From Lunularia cruciata (Eukaryota; Streptophyta; Marchantiopsida; Lunulariales; Lunulariaceae): 64,000 nt of DNA. Where the stretch lies: contig OX419758.1 of assembly GCA_948567375.1 (NCBI GenBank), positions 58,471,001-58,535,000 on the forward strand, written 5' to 3'. Below, one piece after another: positions 44,697-56,683 of this stretch. Under the pieces are notes generated by a model that was not told the DNA's origin, did no database searches, and worked only from the letters and a program-made list of their open reading frames with translations. Position 1 is the first letter of the stretch, and each line of letters opens with the position of its first letter. Both the position numbers and the translations under genes were made by a program.

Positions 44697-44752
44697 AACC
44701 TGGCAGTCATGATATTTGCCACGGATTTTTTCCTTGTTCTCGGATGATAATG
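44697..44752 (-). pseudogene. CCT5 exon-1 duplicate, left fragment
   Basis: The stretch matches CCT5 exon 1 (about 43203-43288): CCTGGCAGTCATGATATTTGCC against CTTGGCGGCCATGATATTCGCC, and a 20-bp exact run CTTGTTCTCGGATGATAATG. About 20-27 bp of the parent are missing in between. It ends at AATG (44749-44752), and the parent sequence continues at 46815, so this is one half of a split copy. Non-coding remnant. Confidence 0.75.
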
Positions 44753-46814
44753 GGGGTTTCAAAAATAGTTTTCCAAAGCTATCTATATTTTCATATAGAT
44801 TATTCCGAAGCGTTGACTAAATAGGTACCGTGTGTGGCGGGAAAAAGAAAGAATCTCACTATAGAGTTCTGGCTAAGTTCCTTATGTTTAGCATACTCCA
44901 TAAGAATTAGTTTGTACAAAATAAAGGATATGGAGTTTTTCGTTGTCATATCCTAATGCATTAATTACAAATTAGGGTTAATAAAAATTTTAGGGTGAAT
45001 TGTGCTGCATTGATTGCCACCCGGTATAATGTGTTAATTTAGGATTTAATGTGATTTTTCCTATCTCTGCTTGTTGTTGCTCGTTGTTGTCATCACTACT
45101 TATAACCGCACATAGATACTTGATGACACCAATTGTTACTCATTGCTGTTGGTAGTGGCTTGTTGGCACTTGTAGCCACTCATTGCCACGGGTAGCCTTT
45201 GTACACTCTTTTATGTTGATTGATGAACAAAATTAAGCACTCTAAGACTCCAAGTCTTGGCAATACAAACCCTTATTGGGTGTTAGGTTGCTTTGAGCAA
45301 CATGTTTTTTTGAAAAAACTGGATTTGTCTTGCAATGATCTAAGCGGCCTTTTGCTTGACAACAAAAACTGCAAGGAGCTTGAATCTTTGATCCTATTGC
45401 AAAAAGAAACACAGTGCAATTTGAATGGCTTGCAAGGTTTTGAGAAACTTAGTATCTTAAGTTTGAGTAACCATCAGTTGGGATGAGGTTTAGATTCCCT
45501 AAGAATATTAACAAGGCTCACCACCATTTTGACGTTGAGCACAACTGTTGATCACTCACTGAACTTTTCTTTGTATAAATCTTCTCACATTTGACTCCCT
45601 AAAGGCAGAAGACAATCTCCTGATATGGGATGTTCATATCTTATCAAGATCCAGAAAGCTATATTGTTTGTAGTTAGGGAGTAATATTTGACTATGACTT
45701 GACATATTTGAGTGCTTTGTCTTTTCCATGAATCTTGAAGATAAATCATAACATGACTAAGATTCTCTTTCAAATTGCACGTGGGTTCACAACATAATTT
45801 TTTTATAAGTCTCTCCAATTTAGATTTAGATGTAAAGAGGTCTCAATGGCTCCTTGGACCCTCTCGTGATATCAAAGAGAAGATTTGGTTTTGGTCATAT
45901 GGATATTTGATTAAAGCATCTTATTGGGAAAATTCCTCCATCTCTTCTCAATTCACCATTTGAGAACAAAAACTGTGAAGTACAAAGCTGGTCTCGATGG
46001 GGCATCCCTATTGTTTTTGTTATTTATGCATGTCACCTTTTTGAAAGAAGCTTGTGGATTTCAAAGAAATTATATTGATTTTATAGAGAATGATCTATCT
46101 AGAGGTGTAAAGTTCAACTCTTTTTCCACCTCCAAATATGATGTATTGTTTAGCATTATCAAACTTTGATCATGTGTCATTGAAACCAAAGAAACATTTG
46201 GATGTCAAACATTATGGTAGACCTTTACTGTAACAAACTTCATCTCGTGGATACCTCCAACTTCATCTCCCCTTGAAAGTGAATATATTTATCTTTATCA
46301 AATTACAATGTGCAAGACAATGTGAATCATTTTACATAACTTGTGCTATCTCCATTGTTGCACTAATCTATGGAAATGAACCACCATACAAATGCTAAAC
46401 TACAAACCCACCAGTTTAGTTTATTGACAAGAGCATTTGCATACAACATTTGCATTTACCAATGGTGAATTTGAATTTGAATTCAAGTAGTTGAGAGCAT
46501 CATTTTGGATCCGCCAAAAAATTTCATAAATCCCACTCTAAGAATCACATACTATAAAACATGGCAACTTTCAAGAAGTCACATCATCGCTTTTGACCAT
46601 CATTTATTTCAATACAGGAATCCTAAACATCCATAATAAAGCGCCTGAGTTTTATAAATGAACAAAAATTGCAACTGACGTACCATAAAAAAATAAAAAA
46701 TAAAATAAAATTTACAAGTCATTCATTTATTAGCAGGTTATCTCCCTACATAGTTCACTAAAAATAATTACAAAGTTTACTATTTATCCTATAGACATTT
46801 GTCAAAACCTCCCC
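44753..46814. mobile_element. 2.06-kb insertion splitting the CCT5 exon-1 copy
   Basis: This block lies exactly between two adjoining parts of a duplicated CCT5 exon 1. AATG stands at both junctions (44749-44752 and 46815-46818), as a 4-bp target-site duplication would. The ends begin GGGG...TTT and finish AAAACCTCCCC, giving at least 4 bp of matching inverted ends and a weak, gapped continuation. It carries leucine-rich-repeat gene fragments. The class is unknown. A non-autonomous DNA transposon carrying host gene pieces is my best reading. Confidence 0.5.
45280..46100 (+). pseudogene. Leucine-rich-repeat receptor-like gene fragments
   Basis: At 45290-45486 the plus-strand frame reads LKKLDLSCNDLSGLL, then LESLILLQ and FEKLSILSLSNHQLG, the LxxLxLSxNxLxG pattern of plant extracellular leucine-rich repeats. 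At about 45905-45980, in another phase, it reads LIGKIPPSLLNSPFENKNC, typical of the last repeats and cap of receptor-like proteins. This is followed by a hydrophobic IVFVIYACHLF stretch that could be the membrane segment. Stops and frameshifts separate the parts, so this is a pseudogene or captured fragments. Confidence 0.6.
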
Positions 46815-46920
46815 AATGAACGGCTGACCATACTCATTGAAAGTGAGTGCCATGTTGAACCACATCTTCAAGATCAATCTGCAATGTCCATCAATTTACT
46901 AAAGCTCTTTATCCATGTGC
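46815..46920 (-). pseudogene. CCT5 exon-1 duplicate, right fragment
   Basis: It matches CCT5 43286-43387, covering the start codon (GTGCCATGTTGAACCAC on the plus strand) and about 60 bp upstream, including TCTGCAATGTC around the possible 5'-UTR splice site. Because upstream sequence beyond that site is also copied (ACTAAAGCTCTTTATCCATG), the source was genomic DNA. Most differences from the parent are C-to-T or G-to-A. Confidence 0.82.
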
Positions 46921-47577
46921 TTGCAAGTGCCAATCCATCAAAACACTTTAACCAAATTAGCATCCACTACCCCGGATGTTTGTCCTTATGTCTATCATGT
47001 GTCCTTCATACACAACAAAAGGAAAACATTGCTTAACATTTGCCACGTGTCTTGAAATGCCCATGGATTTCATAAAGCCATTAAGGACCAAGAAACATGA
47101 TCATAAACCACTTAGTACCAAAAAGCAACAAAAAATACCACGAGCCAAATGCACATCCTTTGATAGTCTATTTGTAATAACACTAAAATCAATAGTCGTT
47201 AAGGACCATGTTACATTGACTCTATAGATCATGCCAGACTCCAAATCTATTATACATAGACTAGTAAGGCCTATGTCTTATGAACATGCTATATAACTCA
47301 CTTTCCAATGAATATTATTTTCTTAGTTTCTATTCTTGTTTCATATAAAATGGAAAAAATATGAAGAAGCTAGTAAAGAATCTCATTTTTCATGAAATTC
47401 ACTTTTCTTACCAAATGTAGTGATTGATTTTATCTTCATGATAATCTTCATCCCAAGGCTCACCATATTTATTATTTCTTGCACATTTTGTGTACAAAAA
47501 TTCAATAATAGATTTTAAAACAATATCACATATATCTCTTTCCTTGCCATCTCCTCCAACCATAATTGCACCAACTT
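46921..47577. other. AT-rich stretch without recognisable gene
   Basis: No domain recognised. The 62-codon minus-strand frame at 47408-47596 runs into the LTR at 47578 and has no known motif. Confidence 0.35.
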
Positions 47578-48714
47578 TGTAAAAGACCAAGACCAAGGAG
47601 AGATATAAGAGAATGGAAACTCACTCACTCACTCACTTGAATGAGGGAAAACTCTGAATGCTTAGCATGAGTTTCGGCTTTGGTATCTATAGGTAGCATA
47701 CAAGATCCTTGAGAAGTTTCTCAAGAAGCTTCCTTGAACCGCTTTCTTAGAGTGCAAGCCAAGTTAACTAGAAAGCTTCTCAAGAAGCTTCCTTTTAGAA
47801 GCCGTCTACTTTGCATGCAAGCTAAGCTAGTTAGAAGTTTCTAGAAGCTTCCTTCTAGAAACTATCTGCTTGAGGCACAAGTTAATATAATACCAAGAGC
47901 TAGCCATATGATCTAGGTGTGAAATTTGGTTTGGTAACATCTAGAATGATGTTACACATGATAGTCAAAATAGATCAAATAGAAGTATCACCAAAAGAGT
48001 ACTTCTACAAATAGAGCAAAAACTGAAATAAACTTAAGAACCTCAGAACCAATAGCTAGACATATGATTTAAAGGTGAGAATGGTTGGGTAACATCTGGA
48101 AGGATGTTACACATGCTTGACTAAACAGATCAGAAAGAGGTATCACCAAAAGGGGACTTCTACAAATAGAGTAGGAACCAAAATATGCCTAAAATCTTTG
48201 AAGGCAATTTTGGAGGCCTAAACGGATGAATTAGGCCTCAAAAACAATTAGATTCCCCTTTAGTTTGTCTCGTCAAGAGCTTTCCAATGGTACCTTACTC
48301 ACATGATTTTGAGACTCCTATAGGAAGATTCCCTAAAAGATTCCCTCTGGTCAAAGCTTGTTTGACCAACCAGATAGGACCTAGACCAACATATCACCCA
48401 TCCAAGTAAGTAATCCAATGGGTGGAGCTTGATGACATGTCACCTATCTGTGTGCCTAATCCCATGGTGGAGCTTCATTGGAGGAGATCCTCTTTGTCTA
48501 TATAATAAAGAGAAGGTGTTCATTTGGGGCACCAAATGTTGAGTGTGTAATTTGTGTTTCTCCCTCTTCTCTTGTCCTCATAGTATTACAATTAACTAGT
48601 TGGGAAGCTTCCCAAGAAGCTTCCTAGATGCTTCTAGAATATTCTAGGCTAATTTGGCTTATTCTCTACTTCATTAGCCTTACTAACAACGTCGCTAAAC
48701 TCTATATTGTTACA
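47578..48714 (-). repeat. Family C solo LTR, interrupted by a family B LTR
   Basis: On the minus strand it runs TGTAACAATATAGAG... (from 48714) to ...TTTTACA (47578), with no pol or primer site next to it. After removal of the insert (47886-48590) about 432 bp remain, close to the full 426-bp LTR. The flanks AACTT (47573-47577) and GACTT (48715-48719) agree at four of five bases. It keeps a perfect four-module heat-shock element at 47834-47851. Confidence 0.85.
47886..48590 (+). repeat. Family B solo LTR nested in the family C solo LTR
   Basis: A 705-bp LTR in plus orientation with ends TATAATACC (one change from TGTAATACC) and GTATTACA. The flanks GTTAA (47881-47885) and ATTAA (48591-48595) agree at four of five positions, an old target-site duplication. 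No internal element sequence, so it is a solo LTR left by LTR-LTR recombination. Confidence 0.88.
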
Positions 48715-49481
48715 GACTTCATCAATAGTTGGTGCATTACAGCATTGCAATTTGGTCTAATGATTTTTAATAAGGAAAATACTTAATTGTGTTTCACCAT
48801 CATTTTTCATGCACTAATATGCATTTCAAAATAAGAAAGCATATGGTTTATACATATATAACCTTTTCCATTGTATTTTTGTTCAACTCCTTCAAATTTC
48901 TTATGCACACTTAAAGTTCAGTTTAAGAATCATTGATGGAAAGTTGTGCAAATTTTGGCATTTGCATTCCATTTGGAAGAACATTGCTTATTCTTTAATA
49001 AAGCTTATCACAAATTAGAAAATATAGTTTCCTCCTTGTGCAAACCATGTATCATTATTTGCACCTAAAACGTAAAAGCAAGTGCATTGTTACATACATG
49101 GATGTGTGCACAAAACTCTTTTGCATGTGCTTCATTACTAACCAAAGCTTATTAAGAGGTTAGGGTGGTGTTAGAAATGGAGGAAGAGTAACCTTACCTT
49201 GCTCACAACACATTTTGAATTCAAGTCAGATACACTTACCTTGTCTTCATTGAAATGGAGAGTCCTACAATGAATACAAGCTATGATTGTAGAACCTAAG
49301 ACCTGTCTAAACCCATGTTTACTTCCATCAAACTCACAACTCATGAATTGCAACAAGAAGAAAATTTTGTGGAATGTTTTTATTCCATTGCCACAATTTG
49401 GATGCTCTTTCCTTTATAGTAGTTGCAAGTCTATCAACTTGCACAATTTCTCTACTCTCTTCAAGGAGAAGCATAGCATGG
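48715..49481. other. AT-rich stretch without recognisable gene
   Basis: No known motif. Overlapping short frames on both strands near 49170-49490 match nothing recognised. Confidence 0.35.
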
Positions 49482-50017
49482 TGTAATACCACAAGCCAGC
49501 CATATGATCTAGATGTGAAATTTGGTTTGGTATCATCTAGAATGATGTTATACATGATGGTCAAAATAGATAAGATAGAAGTATCACCAAAAGAGTACTT
49601 CTACAAATAGAGAAAAAACCAAAATAGACTTGAGAACCTTAGAACCAATAGCTAGACATTTGATTTAAAGGTGAGAATTGGTTTGGTAACATTTGGAAGG
49701 ATGTTACCATGATGGACTAAATAGATCAGAAAGAGGTATCACCAAAAGGGGACTTCTACAAATAGAGTAGGAACCAAAATATGCCTAGAATCTTTGAAGG
49801 CAATTTCGGAGGCGTAAACGGAGGAATTAGGCCTTGAAAATGTGCAAATTCCCCCTAGTAAAGGGACAACTGGCCTTCCCTCCCTCTTGGTTTGTCTTGT
49901 CGAGATCTTTCCAATGGTACCTTACTCACGTGATTCTGAGACTCCTACAAGAAGATTCCCTAAAAGATTCCCTCTGGTCAAAGCTTGTTTGACCAACCAG
50001 ATAGGACCTAGACCGAC
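49482..50017 (+). repeat. Family B LTR, 3' end truncated
   Basis: Starts with TGTAATACCACAAGCC and follows the family LTR for 536 bp up to CTAGACCGACATG. It then joins opposite-strand gag/leader sequence of another B element. About 200 bp of the LTR (TATA box and terminal end) are missing. Confidence 0.82.
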
Positions 50018-50266
50018 ATGAAGATATACTCTCACTTGCTCATATTGGATGTATATAATCTTGATATGGATCGGATTCAAGAGTGGAAAAAAAGGTGCAA
50101 GAAATTGTACTCTAGGATTATCCATCCTATCCTCTCTCAAAAACACCCCCAATCTATTGGTTGCACTATGTTTTGTCCTCTTTGAAATCACTCAATCTTC
50201 ATAGTTCATTTTCTTCCAAGAGAGTTGATCCACTCTCTTGGATTAAAACACTTACTTTGATACCAT
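50018..50266 (-). pseudogene. Family B leader and gag start fragment
   Basis: Minus strand. Next to the LTR at 50267 lies the primer site TGGTATCAAAGT (50254-50265). A leader follows and then the gag start region (about 50020-50115), matching 57422-57520 (the FPFLNLFHIK...IQREQMRV segment). It is cut at 50018. Confidence 0.75.
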
Positions 50267-50874
50267 TGTAATGTTCCGAGGATAAGAGAACCCCCAAGAA
50301 AAATACAAGAGAAGCAATACAAGAGAAACACAAGGCTTCATCACTCAATACTATAATGGTCTGAAGGAGCACTGTGTCTTTATTATAAAGCAAAAGGATC
50401 CACTCAAAGAGAGCTACACCCTCAGATCTCAAATACATGGATTAGTGACATGTTAGTGAGCTCCATACTTAGATTAATTGTATGGATTGGTAACATATTG
50501 ATCCTTTTCCTACTTGGTTGGTCAAACAAGTTTGACCAAAGGGAATCTTTGGGAAATCTTCTTATAAGAAGCTCAAAATAGCATGGGTGAAGTATCATTA
50601 GAAAGCTCTTGATGACACAAATAAAAGGAGAGATCAAAGCACTTTTCCCCATAATCTTGAAATGTTTCAGTTTTCAAGGCATAATTCATCCATGTAGGCC
50701 TCTAAAATTAGCTCTAAAGTTTTTAGGGTGTTTTTGATCTATGCACTATTAGTGGAAGTAGTGTTTTGGTGACACCTCTATCTTATCTACTTAGACTATC
50801 ATCTATAACATCCCTCAAGATATTATCAAGTAAATTTCTACCTCTAGATGTTATGTCTAGCTAATGGTATTACA
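50267..50874 (-). repeat. Family B (short subfamily) 5' LTR
   Basis: A 608-bp LTR, TGTAATGTTCCGAGG...GGTATTACA on the plus strand. It is diverged from the 730-bp copies and close in length to 56684-57281, suggesting a separate, older subfamily. The element to its left is reduced to 250 bp. Confidence 0.82.
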
Positions 50875-52230
50875 ATAATGCTATAAAGATACTCATGTCT
50901 CTTAGGATTTGTGCCTCAACACCAAGTTTAGGGATATGGGAGTAAAATTCAATGCAGAGATAAGTAACTCCTCCATAGAGAAAAGATCTGCAAGTAATGT
51001 TTGGAGAGTGTTAACTAACAAGGATCTTGCTTATAGGTAAATAATTCATTCTATCATGGATATGTTTTGCCTAAGCATACACTGCCTACTTAATTATCAA
51101 CTAGGTGATTGATTTTAGTCATTGTAGTGAAGGAAACTTGTAAACTAGGTCTACATGTTCCATTGGTAGGCCTGCTCTATGATCAAGGAATTTGAGGAAG
51201 ATAGAGGAACTACCTACCTTGCTCCATTTGCAATTTGCTTCTATATGGGCCTAATTTACTATACAATAATCAAAGGATGCAATTTGGGAACCATTTCATT
51301 CTAAAGAAGTATTTTGTAGCTCAACCCATAAGACACTCCACAATCAAGAACCACGAGGATGTAGATGTCAAATTTGCTAAGTTTGGAAACTTTGTGGAAG
51401 TGAAGGAAGTGATATTGGCAATCACCTCCAAGAAGAGGAAGCAAACTACATCAAGAAACACTCAAGAGAAGGCACCAAAGAGAATATGAAGGAACCCTAA
51501 AATCATAGAAATTTCTTTGGAAAAATATGGAGGAGGAGCTTAAGAAGATAGTGAGAGAGAAGAAGACAAAGATGAGCTCATATTGCAAAGATCGTAATCA
51601 AATTAAAAGGTAGTAAAGAAGACTCAAACTATACTCAAATTCAAAGAAGTTGTGGCCAAGGAACATGAAGAACACTAAGATCAAGGGAATCATTGGCCTA
51701 AAGATCTTGCAAGTCCAACCCAAGAAGAGCAAATTAAAGAAGCTTGAAATGAGGACCAAATAAACATTAAAGGTGAGACATATGGAATGTCAATTGCACC
51801 TCATTAAGAAAGAGAGTGTATCTTTATTGTGGTTTGGCCCCACTTGTAATAGATGAAATGGACTTCATCTTTAATTTGGCTGGACTTCCTTTAAGGTTCC
51901 TACAAATGATCCTTTTGTATTACAAGAAGAATGGCATGATGTGGTTGATTACACTCAATTGACGAAGTACCTTCCTATGTTCAAATATGGTATAAAGGCA
52001 AAGATAGCTAAAGGAAATGATGATTTGGAGAAGACAAGGAACTTGTAAAACAAATAGCACAAATAAGTTATATACTCTTATGCAAAAGAATCATGATGCT
52101 TAGAAACAGAACAATCATTGGTTACAAAGCAAAAGAATTACAAAGAATACGTTTGAAGATTGTAAGAAGAGTTGAGAGTTCTTTAGGTCAAAGGAAAGTG
52201 CAAGCAATAGAAATACAAGAAAGAGCTATA
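50875..52230 (+). pseudogene. Long decayed reading frame, unknown
   Basis: Plus-strand translation is protein-like with scattered stops: a segment near 50930 (KFRDMGVKFNAEIS...SASNVWRVLTNKDLAYR), an open frame at 51235-51489 (LLYNNQRMQFGNHFILKKYF, then a Lys-rich KKRKQTT stretch), and Glu/Lys-rich parts to about 51770. No domain recognised. It could be a decayed transposon protein. Confidence 0.35.
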
Positions 52231-53650
52231 AAAGAAGGAAGCATAAAGGGTAGGCATCTAGATTAAGTTGTAGAGTAAGAAGGTCAAGGTAAAAAGTACA
52301 TGTAGATTTAAACATATTCAAAATACTTATATTTTAATGAAATAATAAGCATTTTTTAATGAATTGTTTATCCCCAGTGGATTTTGTAGTAATGATCTCT
52401 TTCTCAGCCATATGATAGAAAAGGCACATACCTTAATAAAGTGTGTCCTTTTGGCTACCAATGAACTTATCATTTTGGACCTAATTTTTGTGTACAATTA
52501 TGACCTCGATTTTATTCTCCTTAAGCATAATTTTTTCACCAATCTTTAGTTTCAAGTTACATGGAGTAGACTTTAGGATAACATTGTTCTAAATTGTTAT
52601 GAGAGATAATTAACTTGTTGCTTTGTTTGCAATTTAGTTTGTAAGAAAAAATGGATTTTCTAGAAATATCAAGTAATATCCTAATCACTTCAAGAGATTT
52701 TAATAATTTATAAATAATTCAACCATAAATCTGTTAGATTTACAAAATAAATTTATTAATTGAATAATATTATTTTGTTTATAAAATAATTTAATCATTC
52801 TTTTATAATAAACACATCATTGTTCTTACAAGTCGGACTAATCATATTTATCACAAAGTCTCTGTTGCAAAATCTTATTAGAGACTTCATATAGATATAA
52901 TCAAGCAACTTAATTAAATTTTTTAATTTAAATTGAATTTTTTATGGTAAATATTCCATATTTTCTTCCAAGCCAATTGTCACTTGTACATGAACTTCTA
53001 ACATCAATTTTACAAATTTGTTAATAATCTTTTGCATTTCTTAAAGTATACAATATATGTGCAATTTTTTGGGTACAATTAGACAAGAAATAGGTATTTT
53101 AAAATATCAGTTTACAAATATAATTTTTAATATACTATTAATATTTACATTTAATCAGAATGACAATTTACCTCATAACTACCTTTACTCTCATGTTCTT
53201 CTTGTTAAGTTTATTACTTTGATAAGAGGGTTTAAGGATTATCACATTTAAGTTACAAACATAATATCAAGTTGACTACATGATGCTCCATGTCCAACAC
53301 TTGCAAAGTATCTTCAACAAGAACCACTTCCAAAGGATAAACCTCTCAATGCAACAAAAGTACTTTATCCTACATATTATAACTGAGGTATGGTGCATTT
53401 CAAATAATTCCATGAATAAACTAAAATAATTTAGTTTTTTGTAATTATAATTCATAAAAATGATGCAATAAAGTGATTATATTTTTTATGAAATGTATAA
53501 AAGCTTATTAAATTTTTTATTAATAAATCAAACTCTCATAAAATAATATTCTTGGGACTTGGCACATATTGTTTTAGAGGGTTTATTATTATACATCATT
53601 TGCTTTATTGTAAAAGATCAAAGCAATGTGTTTGGCTAATGGCTAACTTA
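52231..53650. other. Very AT-rich stretch without gene
   Basis: A and T dominate (for example 52720-52830 and 53400-53530). Only short, compositionally biased frames. No repeats with clear borders. Confidence 0.4.
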
Positions 53651-53659
53651 GAGGGGATT

Positions 53660-53990
53660 TCATGGTATTGAGAGCATGAACAATTTCAAATTGCTTTGAC
53701 TATTGCAAAATATAGACATCAAGCTTGGGGATTGTTTTCCTCAATTAGCTATTGATCCTCATATTGAGCTGATGCATGAGCTTCATTTTCAACTCAAGAG
53801 GTTCTATTATGAGAACCCAATGGACATCAAGTCCTTGCTCAATCCTTCTTGGAAAGGGAAGTTGCATATATTATCAATCTTGACAAAAATTGGAATTCCA
53901 TTATGGTGGATTAGGCCATCATTGAGGTAGATGGAGTTGTGGCAAAGAAGATCTGGATGACAACAAAGAAATAGATGTAATCAAGCCACA
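53660..53990 (+). pseudogene. Short unknown reading frame
   Basis: A 75-codon frame at 53703-53930 (MQNIDIKLGDCFPQLAIDPH..., ending WWIRPSLR). Protein-like but matches nothing I recognise. Stops follow at once downstream. Confidence 0.25.
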
Positions 53991-54170
53991 ACAAAACTTG
54001 GAACTATTAAATAAATGTGAGTTGTGTTTTCTTGCAATGAAAAAGAGATCATATGGAAAATGCTAGGAGAATGCATGCTTTGGCTTTAGCTGCTTCAGAA
54101 ATGCAAACAACTCAACTTAGACAAACTACTCTATGTATGTTTTCCTCTTGAATTCATTTCTCTTGGTTTG

Positions 54171-54904
54171 TGTAATACCAAGAGCTAACCATATGATCTA
54201 GATGTTAAATTTTGTTTGCTAACATCTAGAATGATGTTATACATGATGGTCAAAATAGATCAGATAGAAGTATCACCAAAAGAGTACTTTTATTACTAGA
54301 GCAAAAACCAAAATAGACTTGAGAATCTTAGAACCAATAGCTTGACATTTGATTTAAAGGTGAGAATTGGTTTGGTAATATCTAGAAGGATGTTACACAT
54401 GATGGACTAAACAGATCAGAAAGAGGTATCACCAAAAAAGGGCTTCTACTAATAGAGTATGAACCAAAATATACCTAAAATATTTGAAGGCAATTTTGGA
54501 GGCCTAAATGGAGGAATTAGGCCTTGAAAATGTGCATAATCCCTCCCCTTGGGGAAGAAAGGCTGGCCTTCCCTACCCCTTGATTTGTCTCATCAAGAGC
54601 TTTCCAACGGTGCCTTACATGATTCTAAGATTCATATAGGAAGATTCTCTAAAAGATTCCCTCTGGTCAAAGCTTGTTTGACCAACCAGATAGGACCTAG
54701 ACCAGATATGTCACCCATCAGAGTAGGTAATCCAAGGGTGGAGCTTGCTGATAAGTCACCTATCTGTGTGCCTAAATCCTATAGTGGAGCTTCCTTGGAG
54801 GAGATCCTCTTTGTCTATATAATAAAGAGAAGGTGCTCTTTTGAGGCATCAAATGTTTGAGTGTGTAATCTGTGTTTTCTCTCTCTTGCCCTCAGAGTAT
54901 TATA
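54171..54904 (+). repeat. Family B solo LTR with perfect GTTTG target-site duplication
   Basis: A 734-bp LTR, TGTAATACCAAGAGC...GTATTATA. GTTTG stands directly before (54166-54170) and directly after (54905-54909). With no internal sequence left, this is a clean solo LTR. Confidence 0.93.
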
Positions 54905-54909
54905 GTTTG

Positions 54910-56683
54910 TGCTATATTATTTGATGTGACCAAAACATTCACCATAAGGATTGAGAAGTGGAATAATAATATAAACTTAGGAGATTATATTATTTAACAT
55001 TAAGTCTTGAGTTAAGTAAAATAATAGTTTATTATTTTATGAGAGTTTATTTTACATGAGTTATTTTATTTTAGTAACTATTTCAACCTTGAGCTTTGAG
55101 TTGGAAGTTAAATCTTTGTTCAATCTATCTATCTATGTCAACTATCATTGATGATGTCATGTAAGAGAATATGCACTTTTTTATATATCTTTGTTTAAAT
55201 TACATCATACATACAGGTCTTCACAATTCCTCCAAAACCATCAGCCGCAAAAGTACTACTAAAGTATTACTATAGTAATATCAAACTTATGTAATAAAAA
55301 TACCATATATACCTTTGATAATAAAAATGTACACATCTAAATATTTTTATTATAATTTAATACATGTAATAAGGTGAAATGGGTATATTCTTATGGTAAA
55401 TTGATCTAACTTATTAAAAAATGAACAAAATAGTTATAATCTTGAATTAATGAGAAGTATGTTTTTGAATATTGTCATATAACTTATCCACATCAACCCA
55501 AATCCCATATTGGTTATTGCATCAAGAACAATATACCAATGCAAACATATTTTCAAAGGTATGTCTCTTCATATGAAAACTCTTCTTCCTCTATAGAAGA
55601 GTTATTTTTAACTTAAAGTTGGAAGGTTAATTGTGTAATGTCCAAGAACCCTTGCAACCTCTCAATGTTTTTTTGAGAATGTTCATCAATTTAAAAGTTC
55701 AAAGTTCTCCAAGAGACTATTTTCCTTTCAATGACTTTGCAAACAACCTTAATGTGTAATTATGCAAGTTAAATATACATAGTATATTTTTTTTGTAAAT
55801 TTATAATTATTATAAAAGAAAAATCTTCATTAGGAATCATATATCAAGTCATTTTTCCCAAAAAAATTATACTAACCTTTTTATAAGGGACATATGGCAA
55901 TACTAAGGCAACTAGTACAAGTAGAGAGGATTCAAGTGAAGGATGGATGTCTTAGCGGTTGAAAGAGTTGGTCTTCAAACCCAAAGTAATGGAACCAAGA
56001 CCGTCTTCAAAATAAAGTGTGCATTACAACCATGTAGAGAAAAAAGGGCAAAATTTAACAAAGTTAGCTCATAGTAAGTATGTTTGAAGCATCTTGAAAT
56101 AAACAAACAATTTATTATTATCTTTTAGGAAACCCAATAAGATTTTAGGTTAGTTGAATATCAAATAGACTCGTATACTACTTGCAGTTAAATATGCATA
56201 GCTTTGTGTACCACTTAAATCATGGAGAATTTTATGCAATTAATGGCACTTGTCTTCTCCTTATTGCATCTTATTTTAAGTAAATATCAATCTTATAATA
56301 GTTTATAAAATTAAGTAAGTTTTTCAAAACATGGAATAGACATCAATACTCTTGAAGACTAAAGAATTTGGATGACTAGATCTATTGAGCAAAAATCTGA
56401 ATTCTTCTCTTTTGTTTGAAAATAACTTGTGATTCTCTTTGTTGCAAAACTAGTACAAAAGTAGTGAACCTTGTTTTGTACTCTTATTTGCGATGCTACT
56501 TCATCAAAACCTGAAAGGATTGCAAAAAATCAAACCAATATTTTATTCCTTTCATTTGATGGACATTCTTTGATAAAATGGTGATTTGTCAAATTTTTTT
56601 CCTAATAGAGATAATTGTGCATTATTTCCTTATTACAAAAGTTGTTTTACACTATCACTAAATGAAGATCAAGCCAATATTAA
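54910..56683. other. Very AT-rich stretch without gene
   Basis: No open frame of note, no LTR ends, no RNA gene recognised across almost 1.8 kb. Confidence 0.45.

Noticed and set aside
46680-46715. A-rich run as a retroposon poly-A tail
   Set aside because: ATAAAAAAATAAAAAATAAA is interrupted and has no SINE or LINE body or target duplication next to it.
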